This document shows, piece after piece, positions 24,669 to 33,104 of a stretch of DNA of 64,000 nt. The stretch comes from Pseudomonadota bacterium (lineage in GTDB: Bacteria; Pseudomonadota; Gammaproteobacteria; Burkholderiales; Burkholderiaceae_C). The position numbers were made by a program, and so were the translations under genes. Where the stretch lies: assembly GCA_020161145.1 (NCBI GenBank), contig JAIUPQ010000002.1, positions 310,001 through 374,000 of the forward strand, given 5' to 3'. The notes below the pieces were generated by a model. The model was not told the DNA's origin, did no database searches, and saw nothing but the letters and a program-made list of their open reading frames with translations. The first letter of the stretch is position 1, and each line of letters begins with the position of its first letter.

Positions 24669-25741
24669 ACGGGCAAGGTGAGGGTGAGGGTGCAGCCGCC
24701 GGCTGCGGGGTAGGCGAGCTGCAAGGTGCCGCCCAGCGCGGCCAGGCGCTCGCGCACCTGCGTCAGGCCAAAGCCGTGGTGGCCGGGTGGGCGCGGCGGG
24801 GCGTCGGCACCCAGGCCGTTGTCCTGCACGCGCAGCGTGAGCAGGTGGCCTTCGCGTGCGGCCGTCACCTGCAGGTGGCCACCCGCACGGGCCGGCTCCA
24901 GCCCATGCTGGATGGCGTTCTCCACCAGCGGCTGCAGCAGCAGCGGGGGCACCGGCAGGCCGCGCAGCGCAGGGGGCAGGTCGAGGGTGAAGGTCAGCCG
25001 GCTGCCCATGCGCATCTGCATCAGCGCCAGGTAGTCGGCCAGGCGCTCGAACTCCTGCGCCAGCGGGTGGCTGGTCTGGCGCGAGGCGTCCAGCGTGGCG
25101 CGCAAAAAGGCGTTCAGCGCATCCAGCATGGCCTGGGCGCGGGCCGGGTCGATGCCGATCAGCACGCGCAGATTGGCCAGCGTGTTGAACAGCATATGCG
25201 GCTCCAGCTGCGACTGCAGCAGCCGCAGCCGGGCCTCGGTGGCCTGCTGGGCGGCCTGGTCGGCGCGGCCGCGCTGGTACTGGAACAAGGCCACGAGGAG
25301 GCTGATGGTGACAGAGACCCAGACCGTGGTCTGCGAGACGTTCCACGACGTCAGGTTGCGCCACAGGTATTCGCGGTTGCCGGTCAGCACATGCCCCAGA
25401 TTCATGCCCAGCAGCGCGCCCAGGACGCCGCCGACCACAAAGCACGGCGCCACGCTCAGCCAACCTCGCCAGCCTTGCAGCCAGGCGGACCGCCCGGCGC
25501 CGCGCAGCGCCTGCGCCAGCAGCCGCACGCTGCTCTCGACGAAAAGCCAGGACACCAGGCTGATACAGCAGGTGTACACCCACATCTGGCCCAGCCTGGC
25601 CCAGGGCTGGTCGAAGAGGCCGGTCAGCGCCACGGCCAGGACGCTGCACAGCAGCAGCCAGCGGGCCAGGTCGCGACCCCACTGGGCGGCGGTGCGACGC
25701 GGGGTTTGCGGCCACGGGTTGAAGGGGTGGGGGGTGCTCAC
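24665..25741 (-). CDS. LytS/AlgZ-like sensor histidine kinase
   Basis: About 358 residues from a GTG at 25741; no ATG is available near the predicted first helix. There are four membrane segments (about 28-170), then the His_kinase domain with LEPHMLFNTLANLR (phospho-acceptor His) and a HATPase_c domain with LLLQPLVENAIQHGLEP (N box) and GFGLTQVRERL. It probably phosphorylates the overlapping LytTR regulator. The GTG lies at the very end of the 70-bp repeat at 25734-25803, so its leader is formed by that repeat. Confidence 0.9.
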   Translation of the reverse strand: MSTPHPFNPWPQTPRRTAAQWGRDLARWLLLCSVLAVALTGLFDQPWARLGQMWVYTCCISLVSWLFVESSVRLLAQALRGAGRSAWLQGWRGWLSVAPCFVVGGVLGALLGMNLGHVLTGNREYLWRNLTSWNVSQTTVWVSVTISLLVALFQYQRGRADQAAQQATEARLRLLQSQLEPHMLFNTLANLRVLIGIDPARAQAMLDALNAFLRATLDASRQTSHPLAQEFERLADYLALMQMRMGSRLTFTLDLPPALRGLPVPPLLLQPLVENAIQHGLEPARAGGHLQVTAAREGHLLTLRVQDNGLGADAPPRPPGHHGFGLTQVRERLAALGGTLQLAYPAAGGCTLTLTLPV

Positions 25742-25803
25742 AGGACAACCCCTCGCCCGGCGTGCTGCGGGATTCGCACTTGGGAACGGCCCTGCTTGCT
25801 CAT
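25734..25803 (-). repeat. 70-bp dispersed repeat, copy A
   Basis: Read on the minus strand this 70-bp unit starts ATGAGC and ends GTGAGCAC. It matches 57278-57347 (plus strand) at 59 of 70 positions by my count, with a 33-bp core (25760-25792) differing at one base. Both copies follow immediately after the stop of an upstream gene. It looks like a genome-wide interspersed element of this organism. The histidine kinase GTG start codon sits in its last bases. Confidence 0.75.
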
Positions 25804-25811
25804 GGCGCGGC

Positions 25812-26222
25812 TCAGGCCAGCAGGTTGAAGGTGTGGGTCCACAGCAGGTCGCCCAGGTAGCGGCCCGGCAGCAGGGTGAACGCGCCGGCCACCAGGCAGC
25901 CGCCGAGGTAGAGGCCGCGCATGTGTTTGCGGTGGCGCTCGATCTGGCCGTGGGCCACGGCCCACAGGCCGCGCACCAGGTGGTAGGCCACGAAGGGCAC
26001 CAGCAGATGGATGGGGGAGAAGCCGCCCCATGTCCACGCGCCATGGTCGCGCAGGCCGGCCGCCGTTGCGGCGGTGGCCACCATCAAGGCCACCCAGAGG
26101 TAGCCCGCGGCGCGGTGGCTGCGCGAGCCTTTGCGCGTCCCCCACAGCGCAATGGGGCCTATGACCAGGGCGGCGAGGGCGGCCAGCAGGTGGGCGGCCA
26201 CGAGGGGAGACAGAGGCGGCAT
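25812..26222 (-). CDS. DUF2306-type membrane protein
   Basis: 136 residues from MPPLSPLVAAHLLAA. An upstream in-frame ATG at 26267 is less likely. There are four hydrophobic segments with HRAAGYLWVALMVATAA and ERHRKHMRGLYLGGCLV, the His-rich signature of the DUF2306 family of small integral membrane proteins that resemble cytochrome b561-like bundles. Function is unknown. It lies upstream of the LytS-like kinase with the 70-bp repeat between them. Confidence 0.8.
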   Translation of the reverse strand: MPPLSPLVAAHLLAALAALVIGPIALWGTRKGSRSHRAAGYLWVALMVATAATAAGLRDHGAWTWGGFSPIHLLVPFVAYHLVRGLWAVAHGQIERHRKHMRGLYLGGCLVAGAFTLLPGRYLGDLLWTHTFNLLA

Positions 26223-26357
26223 GGTGGGTGGGGCAATCGGTGCGATGGCCCGCATGGTGCAAGCCACCCGTCCGTGCGGCCAGTGCGCTGCGACGAGCGC
26301 CCACCTGTCGGCGCCAGCGGTGACCCGCCGGGCGCGAACGGTGGGCGCGGCTCGGCA

Positions 26358-26876
26358 TCAGGCTGGCGCGGCGCAGCCTTTGCGCACCTCGCGGCCGACG
26401 ATGAGGGTGGCCGCGTAGGCCGGATGCTGGCCGTCTGCCGCGCGGCAGGGGCGCTCGCTGGTGATGGACAGCACGACGCGGCCACCCGCGTCCTCGGCGC
26501 CGAACTCGACGCTGCGCGCATAGGCCAGCGGCGTGACGGCCACCGTGCGCGGGCTGCCGTCGGCCAGCGTCAGGGTCAGGGTGCGCTGCGCATCCACCGA
26601 CGCCTGCCAGGCCGGGGATTCGCCGTAAGCGGTGTAAGCCTGCACCGGGGGTTGGTCGGGCAGCGGCGCGGCGGCCGATGCGGCCGACGGTGCCGGCGGC
26701 GGAGGCGCGGGTTGGCTGGGGGCGGGCGCGGCGGGTGGCGCCGGGGGCGGCGGGTCGGGGCGGCAGGCGGCCAGCGCCAGCAGGGTGCCGAAGGCCATGA
26801 GGGCCAGGCCGGCGCGAGCGGCCTGGCGCGCGGGCGGCACGGCAGCGCGCCAGGCGCGCTCAGTAGGGTCGGTCAT
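26358..26876 (-). CDS. Proline-rich envelope lipoprotein (COG3650-like)
   Basis: 172 residues. After a basic N-terminus comes a hydrophobic segment ending LLALAACRP, a lipobox with acylated Cys near 38. A Pro/Ala-rich linker (about 40-75) leads to a C-terminal beta-rich domain with PAWQASVD, CRAADGQHPAYAATLIVG and a final GCA. The pattern of two cysteines and the Y-x-A-T-L-x-x-x-x-x-x-x-GCA ending resembles the COG3650 domain of uncharacterised membrane or periplasmic proteins. Assignment is by pattern only. The following 135 bp to the DUF2306 gene hold nothing I can call. Confidence 0.65.
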   Translation of the reverse strand: MTDPTERAWRAAVPPARQAARAGLALMAFGTLLALAACRPDPPPPAPPAAPAPSQPAPPPPAPSAASAAAPLPDQPPVQAYTAYGESPAWQASVDAQRTLTLTLADGSPRTVAVTPLAYARSVEFGAEDAGGRVVLSITSERPCRAADGQHPAYAATLIVGREVRKGCAAPA

Positions 26877-26906
26877 GTCAGGGCTCCAAACGGGGGGATG
26901 GGTAGT

Positions 26907-27818
26907 CTAGGTGTCAGCCGCACGCAGCCGCGCCACCAGCGCGTCGCGCAGGTGTTCGTAAACGCGCCGGATCAGGGTGTGGCCCCGCACCTCGCGGTGC
27001 ACGGCAACCCACACCGGCAGCGACGGAATGGGCAGCGCCGGCAGCACGCGGCGCACGGCGCGCTCGGCATCGCCCACGTAGCAGGCGGCAAAACCGATGC
27101 CCACGCCAGCCCGCACGGCAGCCCAGGCGGCGAGATGGTCGTCCGAACGCCAGCGGAACTGCTCGCGCCGCAGCGGCCAGCCCATGCGCGCGGCGGCGTC
27201 GATCACGCTGGGGTCGTGGTCAAACCCGACCAACAGGTGGCGAGCCAGCTCGCTCATGGTGGTGGGCGTGCCGCAGCGGCGCAGGTAGCCGGGCGTGGCA
27301 TAGGCGCCAATCGCCACGCTGCCCACGTGGCGCGCCAGCAGCGAGCCTTGCGTCGGGCGCACCATGCGCACGGCGATGTCGGCTTCCCGGCGCACCAGGT
27401 TGCTGATGGTGTTGGTGGCCACCAGCTCGATCTGCAGGTCGGGCTCGGCCGCCAGCAAGGGCGCCAGCAGTGGCGGCAGCAGGTGGGTGGCCGCCACCTG
27501 GCTGGTGCTGATGCGCACGGTCTGGCCACCGAGGTGGCCCTGACCGGTGAGCAGCCGGGCGACGGCGTCGGCACCTTCCTGCATGGTGCGCGCCTGCTCG
27601 GCCACCTGCCGCGCGGCCGCCGTGGGCACGAGCTGCTGGCCCGCGCGCTCGAACAGCGCCACGCCAAGCTGGGCTTCCAGTTGCGCCATGTGGCGGCCCA
27701 CGGTGGGTTGGGCCATGCCCAGCTGCCGGGCTGCAGCCTGCAGCGAGCCGCCGTCCAGCACGGCCAGGAAGGATCGCATCAGGTGCCAGTCGAACGGGTT
27801 ATGCGGTTTTGCATCCAT
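26907..27818 (-). CDS. LysR-family transcriptional regulator
   Basis: 303 residues from the ATG giving MDAKPHNPFDWHLMRSFLAV. N-terminal LysR wHTH (about 10-70: FLAVLDGGSLQAAARQLGMAQPTV read in parts) and a substrate-binding domain. It is divergent from a sugar-nucleotide-epimerase-like gene with only 54 bp between the starts, the classical arrangement for LysR control of the neighbour. The effector is unknown. Confidence 0.9.
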   Translation of the reverse strand: MDAKPHNPFDWHLMRSFLAVLDGGSLQAAARQLGMAQPTVGRHMAQLEAQLGVALFERAGQQLVPTAAARQVAEQARTMQEGADAVARLLTGQGHLGGQTVRISTSQVAATHLLPPLLAPLLAAEPDLQIELVATNTISNLVRREADIAVRMVRPTQGSLLARHVGSVAIGAYATPGYLRRCGTPTTMSELARHLLVGFDHDPSVIDAAARMGWPLRREQFRWRSDDHLAAWAAVRAGVGIGFAACYVGDAERAVRRVLPALPIPSLPVWVAVHREVRGHTLIRRVYEHLRDALVARLRAADT

Positions 27819-27872
27819 GGTCTGCGATTTTGACGAATTGCCGGGCAGCGCGGTGACGGCCAGACTGCCGCC

Positions 27873-28835
27873 ATGAACACCTTCGTCAAGTCCTCCACCC
27901 GCAGCGTCCTCGTGTTGGGCGCGTGCGGCCGCCTGGGCGGTGCGCTGCTGCCCGCTTTTACCGCCGCCGGCTGGCGCGTGCTGGCCCATACCCGGCGGGC
28001 CGAGGTGCCGGCGCTGGCCGGCGTCACCTGGCTGCGCGGGCCCGTGGAACAGGTGGGCTCCCATGCGCGGGCGGCGGGCGGCGCGGCGGTGGTGGTGCAC
28101 GCCATGAACCCGCCGTATACGCGCTGGGACACCGAGCTGCTGCCCCAGGTGAACGCGGCGCTGGGCGCCGCGCGGGCGCTGGGCGCGCGGCTGCTGTTTC
28201 CGGGCAATGTGTATGCCTACGGGCCGCCGCTGCCGGCGCTGATCGACGCGGCCACGCCGCCGCGGCCCGGAACGCGCAAAGGGGCGCTGCGCGCCGAAGC
28301 CGAGGCGCGGCTGCGTGCCAGCGGCGTGCCCACCGTGGTGGTGCGGGCGGGTGACTTTTTCGGGTCGGGGCAGGGCGCCTGGCTGGATCTGGTGGTGGCC
28401 AAGGCGTTGCGACGCAAGGGCCGCATCGTCTACCCCGGCCCGCTGGACCTGCCCCACGCCTGGGCCTATCTGCCCGATCTGGCGCAGGGCTTTGTGGCGG
28501 TGGCCGAGGCCGAGTCGCGGCTGGCGCCTTACGAAGAACTGCCATTTGCCGGCCATACCGTGACCGGCACCGATTGGGTGGCGGCCCTGACGGCGGGCGC
28601 GCAGGCGCTGGGTTGGCTGCGTGCGGGCCAGGCCGCTCAGGTGGCGCCCATGCCCTGGGGCTGGCTGCGGCTGGCGGGGCTGGTGGTGCCCATGGCGCGT
28701 GAGGTGGCGGCCATGCGTTTCTTGTGGGATCAGCCCCACCGGCTGGACGCGACCGCCTGGCATACGCGGCTGGGTGAGCCCGCACAAACCCCTTTGACCC
28801 AGGCCGTTCAGGCGGCGCTGGCCGCCATGCCTTGA
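27873..28835 (+). CDS. NAD-dependent epimerase/dehydratase family protein
   Basis: 320 residues. Extended-SDR Rossmann start VLVLGACGRLGGAL (GxxGxxG-type at about 16-23). The middle strand has LLFPGNVYAYG, where the Tyr lies in a shifted context relative to the YxxxK of canonical epimerases, and a typical VVVRAGDFFGSGQG substrate region. I expect NAD(P) binding but am unsure of full catalysis. Probable target of the divergent LysR regulator. Confidence 0.85.
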   Translation: MNTFVKSSTRSVLVLGACGRLGGALLPAFTAAGWRVLAHTRRAEVPALAGVTWLRGPVEQVGSHARAAGGAAVVVHAMNPPYTRWDTELLPQVNAALGAARALGARLLFPGNVYAYGPPLPALIDAATPPRPGTRKGALRAEAEARLRASGVPTVVVRAGDFFGSGQGAWLDLVVAKALRRKGRIVYPGPLDLPHAWAYLPDLAQGFVAVAEAESRLAPYEELPFAGHTVTGTDWVAALTAGAQALGWLRAGQAAQVAPMPWGWLRLAGLVVPMAREVAAMRFLWDQPHRLDATAWHTRLGEPAQTPLTQAVQAALAAMP

Positions 28836-28949
28836 CCCCAAAAACCGCCTGCCACCCTGTTGTCAGCTGGCGCGGGTATGGTTTCCTCGCCACAGGAGCC
28901 CTCGGCATCGGCCAGACCGGCCGCCGCCGCAACAAGGGGGCCGGGTCCG

Positions 28950-28966
28950 GCCGGGATCGTCCCGGC
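28950..28966 (+). promoter_or_regulatory. Perfect 7-bp stem hairpin in intergenic region
   Basis: GCCGGGA-TCG-TCCCGGC forms a perfect stem with a three-base loop between the epimerase gene and the binding-protein gene. No T-run follows on either side, so it is not a clear intrinsic terminator. The 257-bp gap 28836-29092 otherwise holds an inverted repeat at 29000-29032 and no credible gene. Confidence 0.35.
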
Positions 28967-28999
28967 GCAGACTCAAGCGGCGTCATGAAGGGGGAAACA

Positions 29000-29032
29000 G
29001 TGCAAATGGCCCGGAAATCGTCCAAATTGCAC
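29000..29032 (+). promoter_or_regulatory. Inverted repeat GTGCAA...TTGCAC upstream of the binding-protein/GGDEF operon
   Basis: GTGCAA at 29000-29005 and TTGCAC at 29027-29032 are exact inverted arms with 21 bp between them, in a locally A-rich patch about 60 bp before the start codon. Position and symmetry suggest an operator or promoter region. Unproven. Confidence 0.25.
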
Positions 29033-29092
29033 GCGGGTTGCGACAGAAGGCGCGCGCCACAATCGCCGTGGGTGCAGCGATGGGAGATGGCG

Positions 29093-30199
29093 ATGCGGTG
29101 GACGCACGTGATGGTGGGGGCCGTGCTGGCCTGGCTGCTGGTGGTGCCGGCGCATGCCATGTCGGTGGCCTTCATCAACCCCGGTAAAAGCAGCGAGGCT
29201 TATTGGGCCACCTCGGCGGCCGCCATGGGTGCCGCCGCGCAGAGCCTGGACGTGCGGTTCGAGAACCACTATGCCGAGCGCGCCCACCCGCGGGCGGTGG
29301 GCATTGCGCGCCAGCTGGCCGCCCGCTCGCCAGCCCAGCGGCCCGACTACGTGATCTTCTCCAACGACTACGGCACCGGCCCCGAGGTGTTGCGCATCCT
29401 GGACGCGGCGGGCATCAAGACCTTCATGGCCTTCAGCGGCGTGCAAAGCGCGCAGGACAGGGCACAGACGGGCCATCCGCGGGAGCGGTTCAAGGGCTGG
29501 CTGGGCAGCCTGGAGCCCCAGGCCGAGGACGCGGGCTACCTCACGGCGCGTGACCTGATCGCCGCCGGGCGGCGCGTGGGCGCGCGCGCGGCCGACGGCA
29601 AGCTGCACCTGCTGGCCATAGGCGGCGACCGCTCCACCCCCAGTTCGGTGGAGCGCAACGCCGGCATGCGCCGCGCCGTGGTGGAGGCGGGCGACGTGGT
29701 CATCGACCAGGAGGTCTACGCCGCCTGGCGGCTGGACAAGGCGGCCGAGCAGGCGGCCTGGCTGTATGGGCGCTACCCCGATACGCGGCTGGTCTGGTCT
29801 GGCAGCGACCAGATGGCGTTTGGCGCCATGCAGGCCTGGACGGCGCGTGGCGGTGTGCCGGGTCGGACGGCGTGGTTCAGCGGCATCAACACCTCGGGTG
29901 AGGCGCTGGAGGCGATTCAGGACGGCCGGCTGGCGGCGCTGGCGGGTGGGCATTTCATTGCCGGGGCGTGGGCCATCGTCATGCTCTACGACTACCACCG
30001 GGGCCGTGACTTTGCCGCCGACGAGGGGCTGGAGTTGCGCCAGCCCATGTTCGTGGCCTTTACCGCCGCCACGGCGCGTGCGTTTGCCCAGCGCTATGGC
30101 GATGGCCGCTTTGACCGGGTCGATTTCCAGCGCTACGCCAAGACACGCAACCGCGACCTCAAGCGGTACGACTTCCGGTTCACGCAGCTGCTGGAATGA
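29093..30199 (+). CDS. Periplasmic sugar-binding-like (LuxP-type, type 1 PBP) protein
   Basis: 368 residues from the second of two nearby ATGs, chosen because GGGAG at 29082-29086 is then correctly spaced. Signal peptide about 1-22 ends PAHA-MS. The mature protein has the type 1 periplasmic-binding fold: VAFINPGKSSEAYWATSAA, later VIFSNDYGTG, LLAIGGDRSTPSSVERN and WSGSDQMAFGAM. These are features of ribose- or autoinducer-binding proteins. No ABC permease or ATPase follows. Instead the next gene, overlapping by 4 bp (ATGA), is a membrane diguanylate cyclase, so the protein is more likely a ligand sensor than a transporter component. Confidence 0.85.
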   Translation: MRWTHVMVGAVLAWLLVVPAHAMSVAFINPGKSSEAYWATSAAAMGAAAQSLDVRFENHYAERAHPRAVGIARQLAARSPAQRPDYVIFSNDYGTGPEVLRILDAAGIKTFMAFSGVQSAQDRAQTGHPRERFKGWLGSLEPQAEDAGYLTARDLIAAGRRVGARAADGKLHLLAIGGDRSTPSSVERNAGMRRAVVEAGDVVIDQEVYAAWRLDKAAEQAAWLYGRYPDTRLVWSGSDQMAFGAMQAWTARGGVPGRTAWFSGINTSGEALEAIQDGRLAALAGGHFIAGAWAIVMLYDYHRGRDFAADEGLELRQPMFVAFTAATARAFAQRYGDGRFDRVDFQRYAKTRNRDLKRYDFRFTQLLE

Positions 30200-31464
30200 T
30201 GCGCACCACCGACCCCCAGTTCCGCCCGCTGGCACTCAAGCTCACCCGCACCATTTTTGTGTGGGCGACGGTGTGCGCGCTGGCGTTCGGCGCGTTCCAG
30301 GCGGTGCTGGTCTATCAGAGCGAGCGCCAGCGTTTCGTGGAGGAGCTCGACCGCGTGGCCACCACCACCGTGCCGTTGCTGTCGGTGCTGCTGTGGGACA
30401 TCGAGCCGGCGGCCGTGCAGCGGCAGGTGGACTTGCTGAGCCAGCGCTCCGACGTGGGCAGCGTGCGGCTGGTGGTGAGCACCGGCCAGGCGTTTGCGGC
30501 CGGCAGGGCCATGCCGGCCGACGACGACGGCATGCGCCGGGTGTTCGTGGTGCCGGCGCCGGGTGACGAGGACGCCATGCTGGGCTCGCTGACCGTGCAG
30601 GGCGACCTGCGCAACCTGTGGCTGCAGGTGGCGCACAGCGTGGGCGTGATGCTGCTGGGCCTGGGTTTTCTGACGCTGATGATGTGCGCGGTGATGGCCT
30701 GGGTGGTGCACGCCACCTTTGTGCGGCCGCTGCGGCAGGTGGCGCGGTTTGCCACCGAGCTGACACCGCAGACGCTGACCACGCCGCTGCACGTGCGGCG
30801 GGCGCAGCTGGCAGGGCGCGACGAGATCGATCTGGTGGTGGACGGCTTTGCGCTGCTGCAGCGCAGCCTGCGCAGCCACATCGACGAGCTCGATGAGCGC
30901 GTGGCCCAGCGCACCCGCGAGCTGGAGGACGCGCTGGGGGCCATCCGGGCGCTGTCGATGACCGACCCGCTGACGGGCTGCCTGACGCGGCTGGCGTTCA
31001 ACGAGCGCATGGCCCAGGAGGTGCAGCGGGCGCAGCGCTATGGCCGCCCGCTGGCCGTGCTGTTCGTTGACATCGATCACTTCAAACGCATCAACGACCG
31101 CTATGGCCATCTGGTGGGCGATGCCGCCATTGCCCACGTGGGCGAGTTGCTGCGCGCGCACCTGCGCGAGGGTATCGACTGGGTGGCGCGCTATGGCGGC
31201 GAGGAGTTCGTCGTCGTGCTGCCCGAGACGACGCTGGAGGCCGCACTGCTCACGGGCGAGCGCCTGCGGGCTGCGCAGGCGGCCCAGCCCTGCGTGCACG
31301 GCGAGCTGCGTGTCAAGCAGACGCTGAGCGTGGGTGTGGCCGCCTGGCGCCAGGGCGAGGCACTGGAGGCGCTGCTGCAGCGGGCCGACAACCTGCTGTA
31401 CGAGGCCAAGAGCGGGGGTCGCAACCGGGTGGTCTGCGAACCACCGCCGCTGACAGGCCCTTGA
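30196..31464 (+). CDS. Membrane diguanylate cyclase (GGEEF) paired with a binding protein
   Basis: 422 residues: TM1 about 17-38, a periplasmic sensor region about 40-150, TM2 about 152-178, a HAMP-like linker, a coiled coil (about 225-255) and a GGDEF domain with ARYGGEEFVV near 333-342. The substrate-site DIDHFKRIND is intact. The expected RxxD inhibition site before GGEEF reads EGID, so product inhibition may be absent. It is coupled by ATGA overlap to the periplasmic binding protein, which is its likely input, as with LuxP and LuxQ. Confidence 0.92.
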   Translation: MMRTTDPQFRPLALKLTRTIFVWATVCALAFGAFQAVLVYQSERQRFVEELDRVATTTVPLLSVLLWDIEPAAVQRQVDLLSQRSDVGSVRLVVSTGQAFAAGRAMPADDDGMRRVFVVPAPGDEDAMLGSLTVQGDLRNLWLQVAHSVGVMLLGLGFLTLMMCAVMAWVVHATFVRPLRQVARFATELTPQTLTTPLHVRRAQLAGRDEIDLVVDGFALLQRSLRSHIDELDERVAQRTRELEDALGAIRALSMTDPLTGCLTRLAFNERMAQEVQRAQRYGRPLAVLFVDIDHFKRINDRYGHLVGDAAIAHVGELLRAHLREGIDWVARYGGEEFVVVLPETTLEAALLTGERLRAAQAAQPCVHGELRVKQTLSVGVAAWRQGEALEALLQRADNLLYEAKSGGRNRVVCEPPPLTGP

Positions 31465-31481
31465 CGGCCGGTTGACAAGGG

Positions 31482-32984
31482 CTATCGGCGTCTGCTGCCG
31501 CCCAGGATGCTGCCCAGCACGCCGCGAATGATTTCGCGGCCCACCGAGGTGCCCATGGTGCGCACGGCGCTCCTGGCGGCCATTTCGGCCAGCCCTTCGC
31601 GCTTGCCGCCGCGCGGGCCGGTGGAGCCAAACAACAGGTCGGACAGGCCGCCCATCAGGCCGCCGTCGGCGGCGGTGGGCGCGGTGCCGCCAGCGGCCGC
31701 CGGGGCCGTGGCCACGCGCTGGTTCAGTTTTTCGTAGGCCGATTCGCGGTCCACGGTTTTTTCATAGACGCCGGCCACCAGCGAGCCCTGCATCAGCGCC
31801 TGCCGCTCGGCGGCGGTGATGGGGCCGATGCGGCTGCCGGGCGGCAGCACGTAGACGCGCTCGGTGGGGCTGGGGCGGCCTTTGGCGTCCAGCAGGCTGA
31901 TGAGGGCCTCGCCCACACCCAGCTCGGTGATGGCGGCGGCGATGTCCAGGCTGCCGTTGGGGCGCATGGTCTCGGCCGCCGTCTTGACCGCCTTCTGGTC
32001 GCGCGGGGTGAAGGCGCGCAGCGCGTGTTGCACGCGGTTGCCCAACTGGCCCAGCACGCTGTCGGGCACGTCCAGCGGGTTTTGCGTCACGAAGTACACG
32101 CCCACGCCCTTGGAGCGCACCAGCCGCACCACCAGCTCGATGCGCTCGACCAGCGCGGCCGGCGCGTCCTTGAACAGCAGGTGGGCCTCGTCGAAGAAGA
32201 ACACCAGCTTGGGTTTGTCCGGATCGCCCACCTCGGGCAGCGACTCGTACAGCTCGGACAGCATCCACAGCAGGAAGGTGGCGTAGAGCAGCGGGGCGTT
32301 CATCAGCTTGTCGGCGGCCAGGATGTTGACCACGCCTTTGCCATCCACCGTCTGCATGAAGTCGGCGATGTCCAGCATGGGCTCGCCAAAGAAGCGGTCG
32401 CCGCCCTGCTGCTCGATCTGCAGCAGGCCGCGCTGGATGGCGCCGATGCTGGCCGGGCTGACGTTGCCGTACTGGGTCTTGTATTGCGCGGCGTTGTCGC
32501 CCACGTGCTGCAGCATGGCGCGCAGGTCTTTGAGATCCAGCAGAAGCAGGCCGGCGTCGTCGGCAATCTTGAACACCATGGTCAGCACGCCGGCCTGGGT
32601 GTCGTTGAGGCTGAGCATGCGCGCCAGCAGCAGCGGCCCCATGTCGGAGACGGTGGCCCGCACCGGGTGGCCTTGCTCGCCGAACACGTCCCACAGCGCG
32701 GCCGGGCAGGCCAGCGGCGTGGGCGCGGCCAGGCCGCGCTCCTTGAGCACCGCCAGCAGCTTGTCGCTGGGCGCGCCGGTTTGCGCAATGCCGGTCAGGT
32801 CGCCCTTGACGTCGGCCATGAACACGGGCACGCCCAGCTGGCTGAACGACTCGGCCAGTTTTTGCAGCGTGATGGTCTTGCCGGTGCCGGTGGCGCCGGT
32901 GATGAGGCCGTGGCGGTTGGCCAGCGCGGGCAGCAGCTCGCAGGTCACGGCGCCGTGTTGGGCCAGCAGGATGGGGTCGGACAT
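31482..32984 (-). CDS. DUF853 / HerA-like ATPase
   Basis: 500 residues from [13 protein letters not shown]. The P-loop GATGTGKT is at 30-37, Walker [12 protein letters not shown] in mid-protein, and [20 protein letters not shown] is the sensor region characteristic of DUF853 proteins (YjgR). The C-terminus has a Gly/Arg-rich end ([11 protein letters not shown]). The family is related to the HerA/FtsK DNA translocases, but its function is not established. It is in a minus-strand pair with the SLC13 permease, with about 120 bp between. Confidence 0.9.
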   Translation of the reverse strand: MSDPILLAQHGAVTCELLPALANRHGLITGATGTGKTITLQKLAESFSQLGVPVFMADVKGDLTGIAQTGAPSDKLLAVLKERGLAAPTPLACPAALWDVFGEQGHPVRATVSDMGPLLLARMLSLNDTQAGVLTMVFKIADDAGLLLLDLKDLRAMLQHVGDNAAQYKTQYGNVSPASIGAIQRGLLQIEQQGGDRFFGEPMLDIADFMQTVDGKGVVNILAADKLMNAPLLYATFLLWMLSELYESLPEVGDPDKPKLVFFFDEAHLLFKDAPAALVERIELVVRLVRSKGVGVYFVTQNPLDVPDSVLGQLGNRVQHALRAFTPRDQKAVKTAAETMRPNGSLDIAAAITELGVGEALISLLDAKGRPSPTERVYVLPPGSRIGPITAAERQALMQGSLVAGVYEKTVDRESAYEKLNQRVATAPAAAGGTAPTAADGGLMGGLSDLLFGSTGPRGGKREGLAEMAARSAVRTMGTSVGREIIRGVLGSILGGSRRR

Positions 32985-33104
32985 GGTGGTGTGGGGGCGT
33001 GTGGGGGTGGGGGCGTCACGGGCAGGCCGGATGCGACAGTGTCGCCTGCGTGGGGGGCACAACGCCGTCCGCACCGCGGCGGCGGACCTGGTCGGTGAAA
33101 TACC

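Noticed and set aside
26223..26357. Hidden gene between DUF2306 and the lipoprotein
   Set aside because: 135 bp with no credible start or conserved reading frame.
29093..30199. ABC sugar transporter substrate-binding component
   Set aside because: No permease or ATPase gene on either side; the overlapping gene is a diguanylate cyclase, so a sensor role is preferred.
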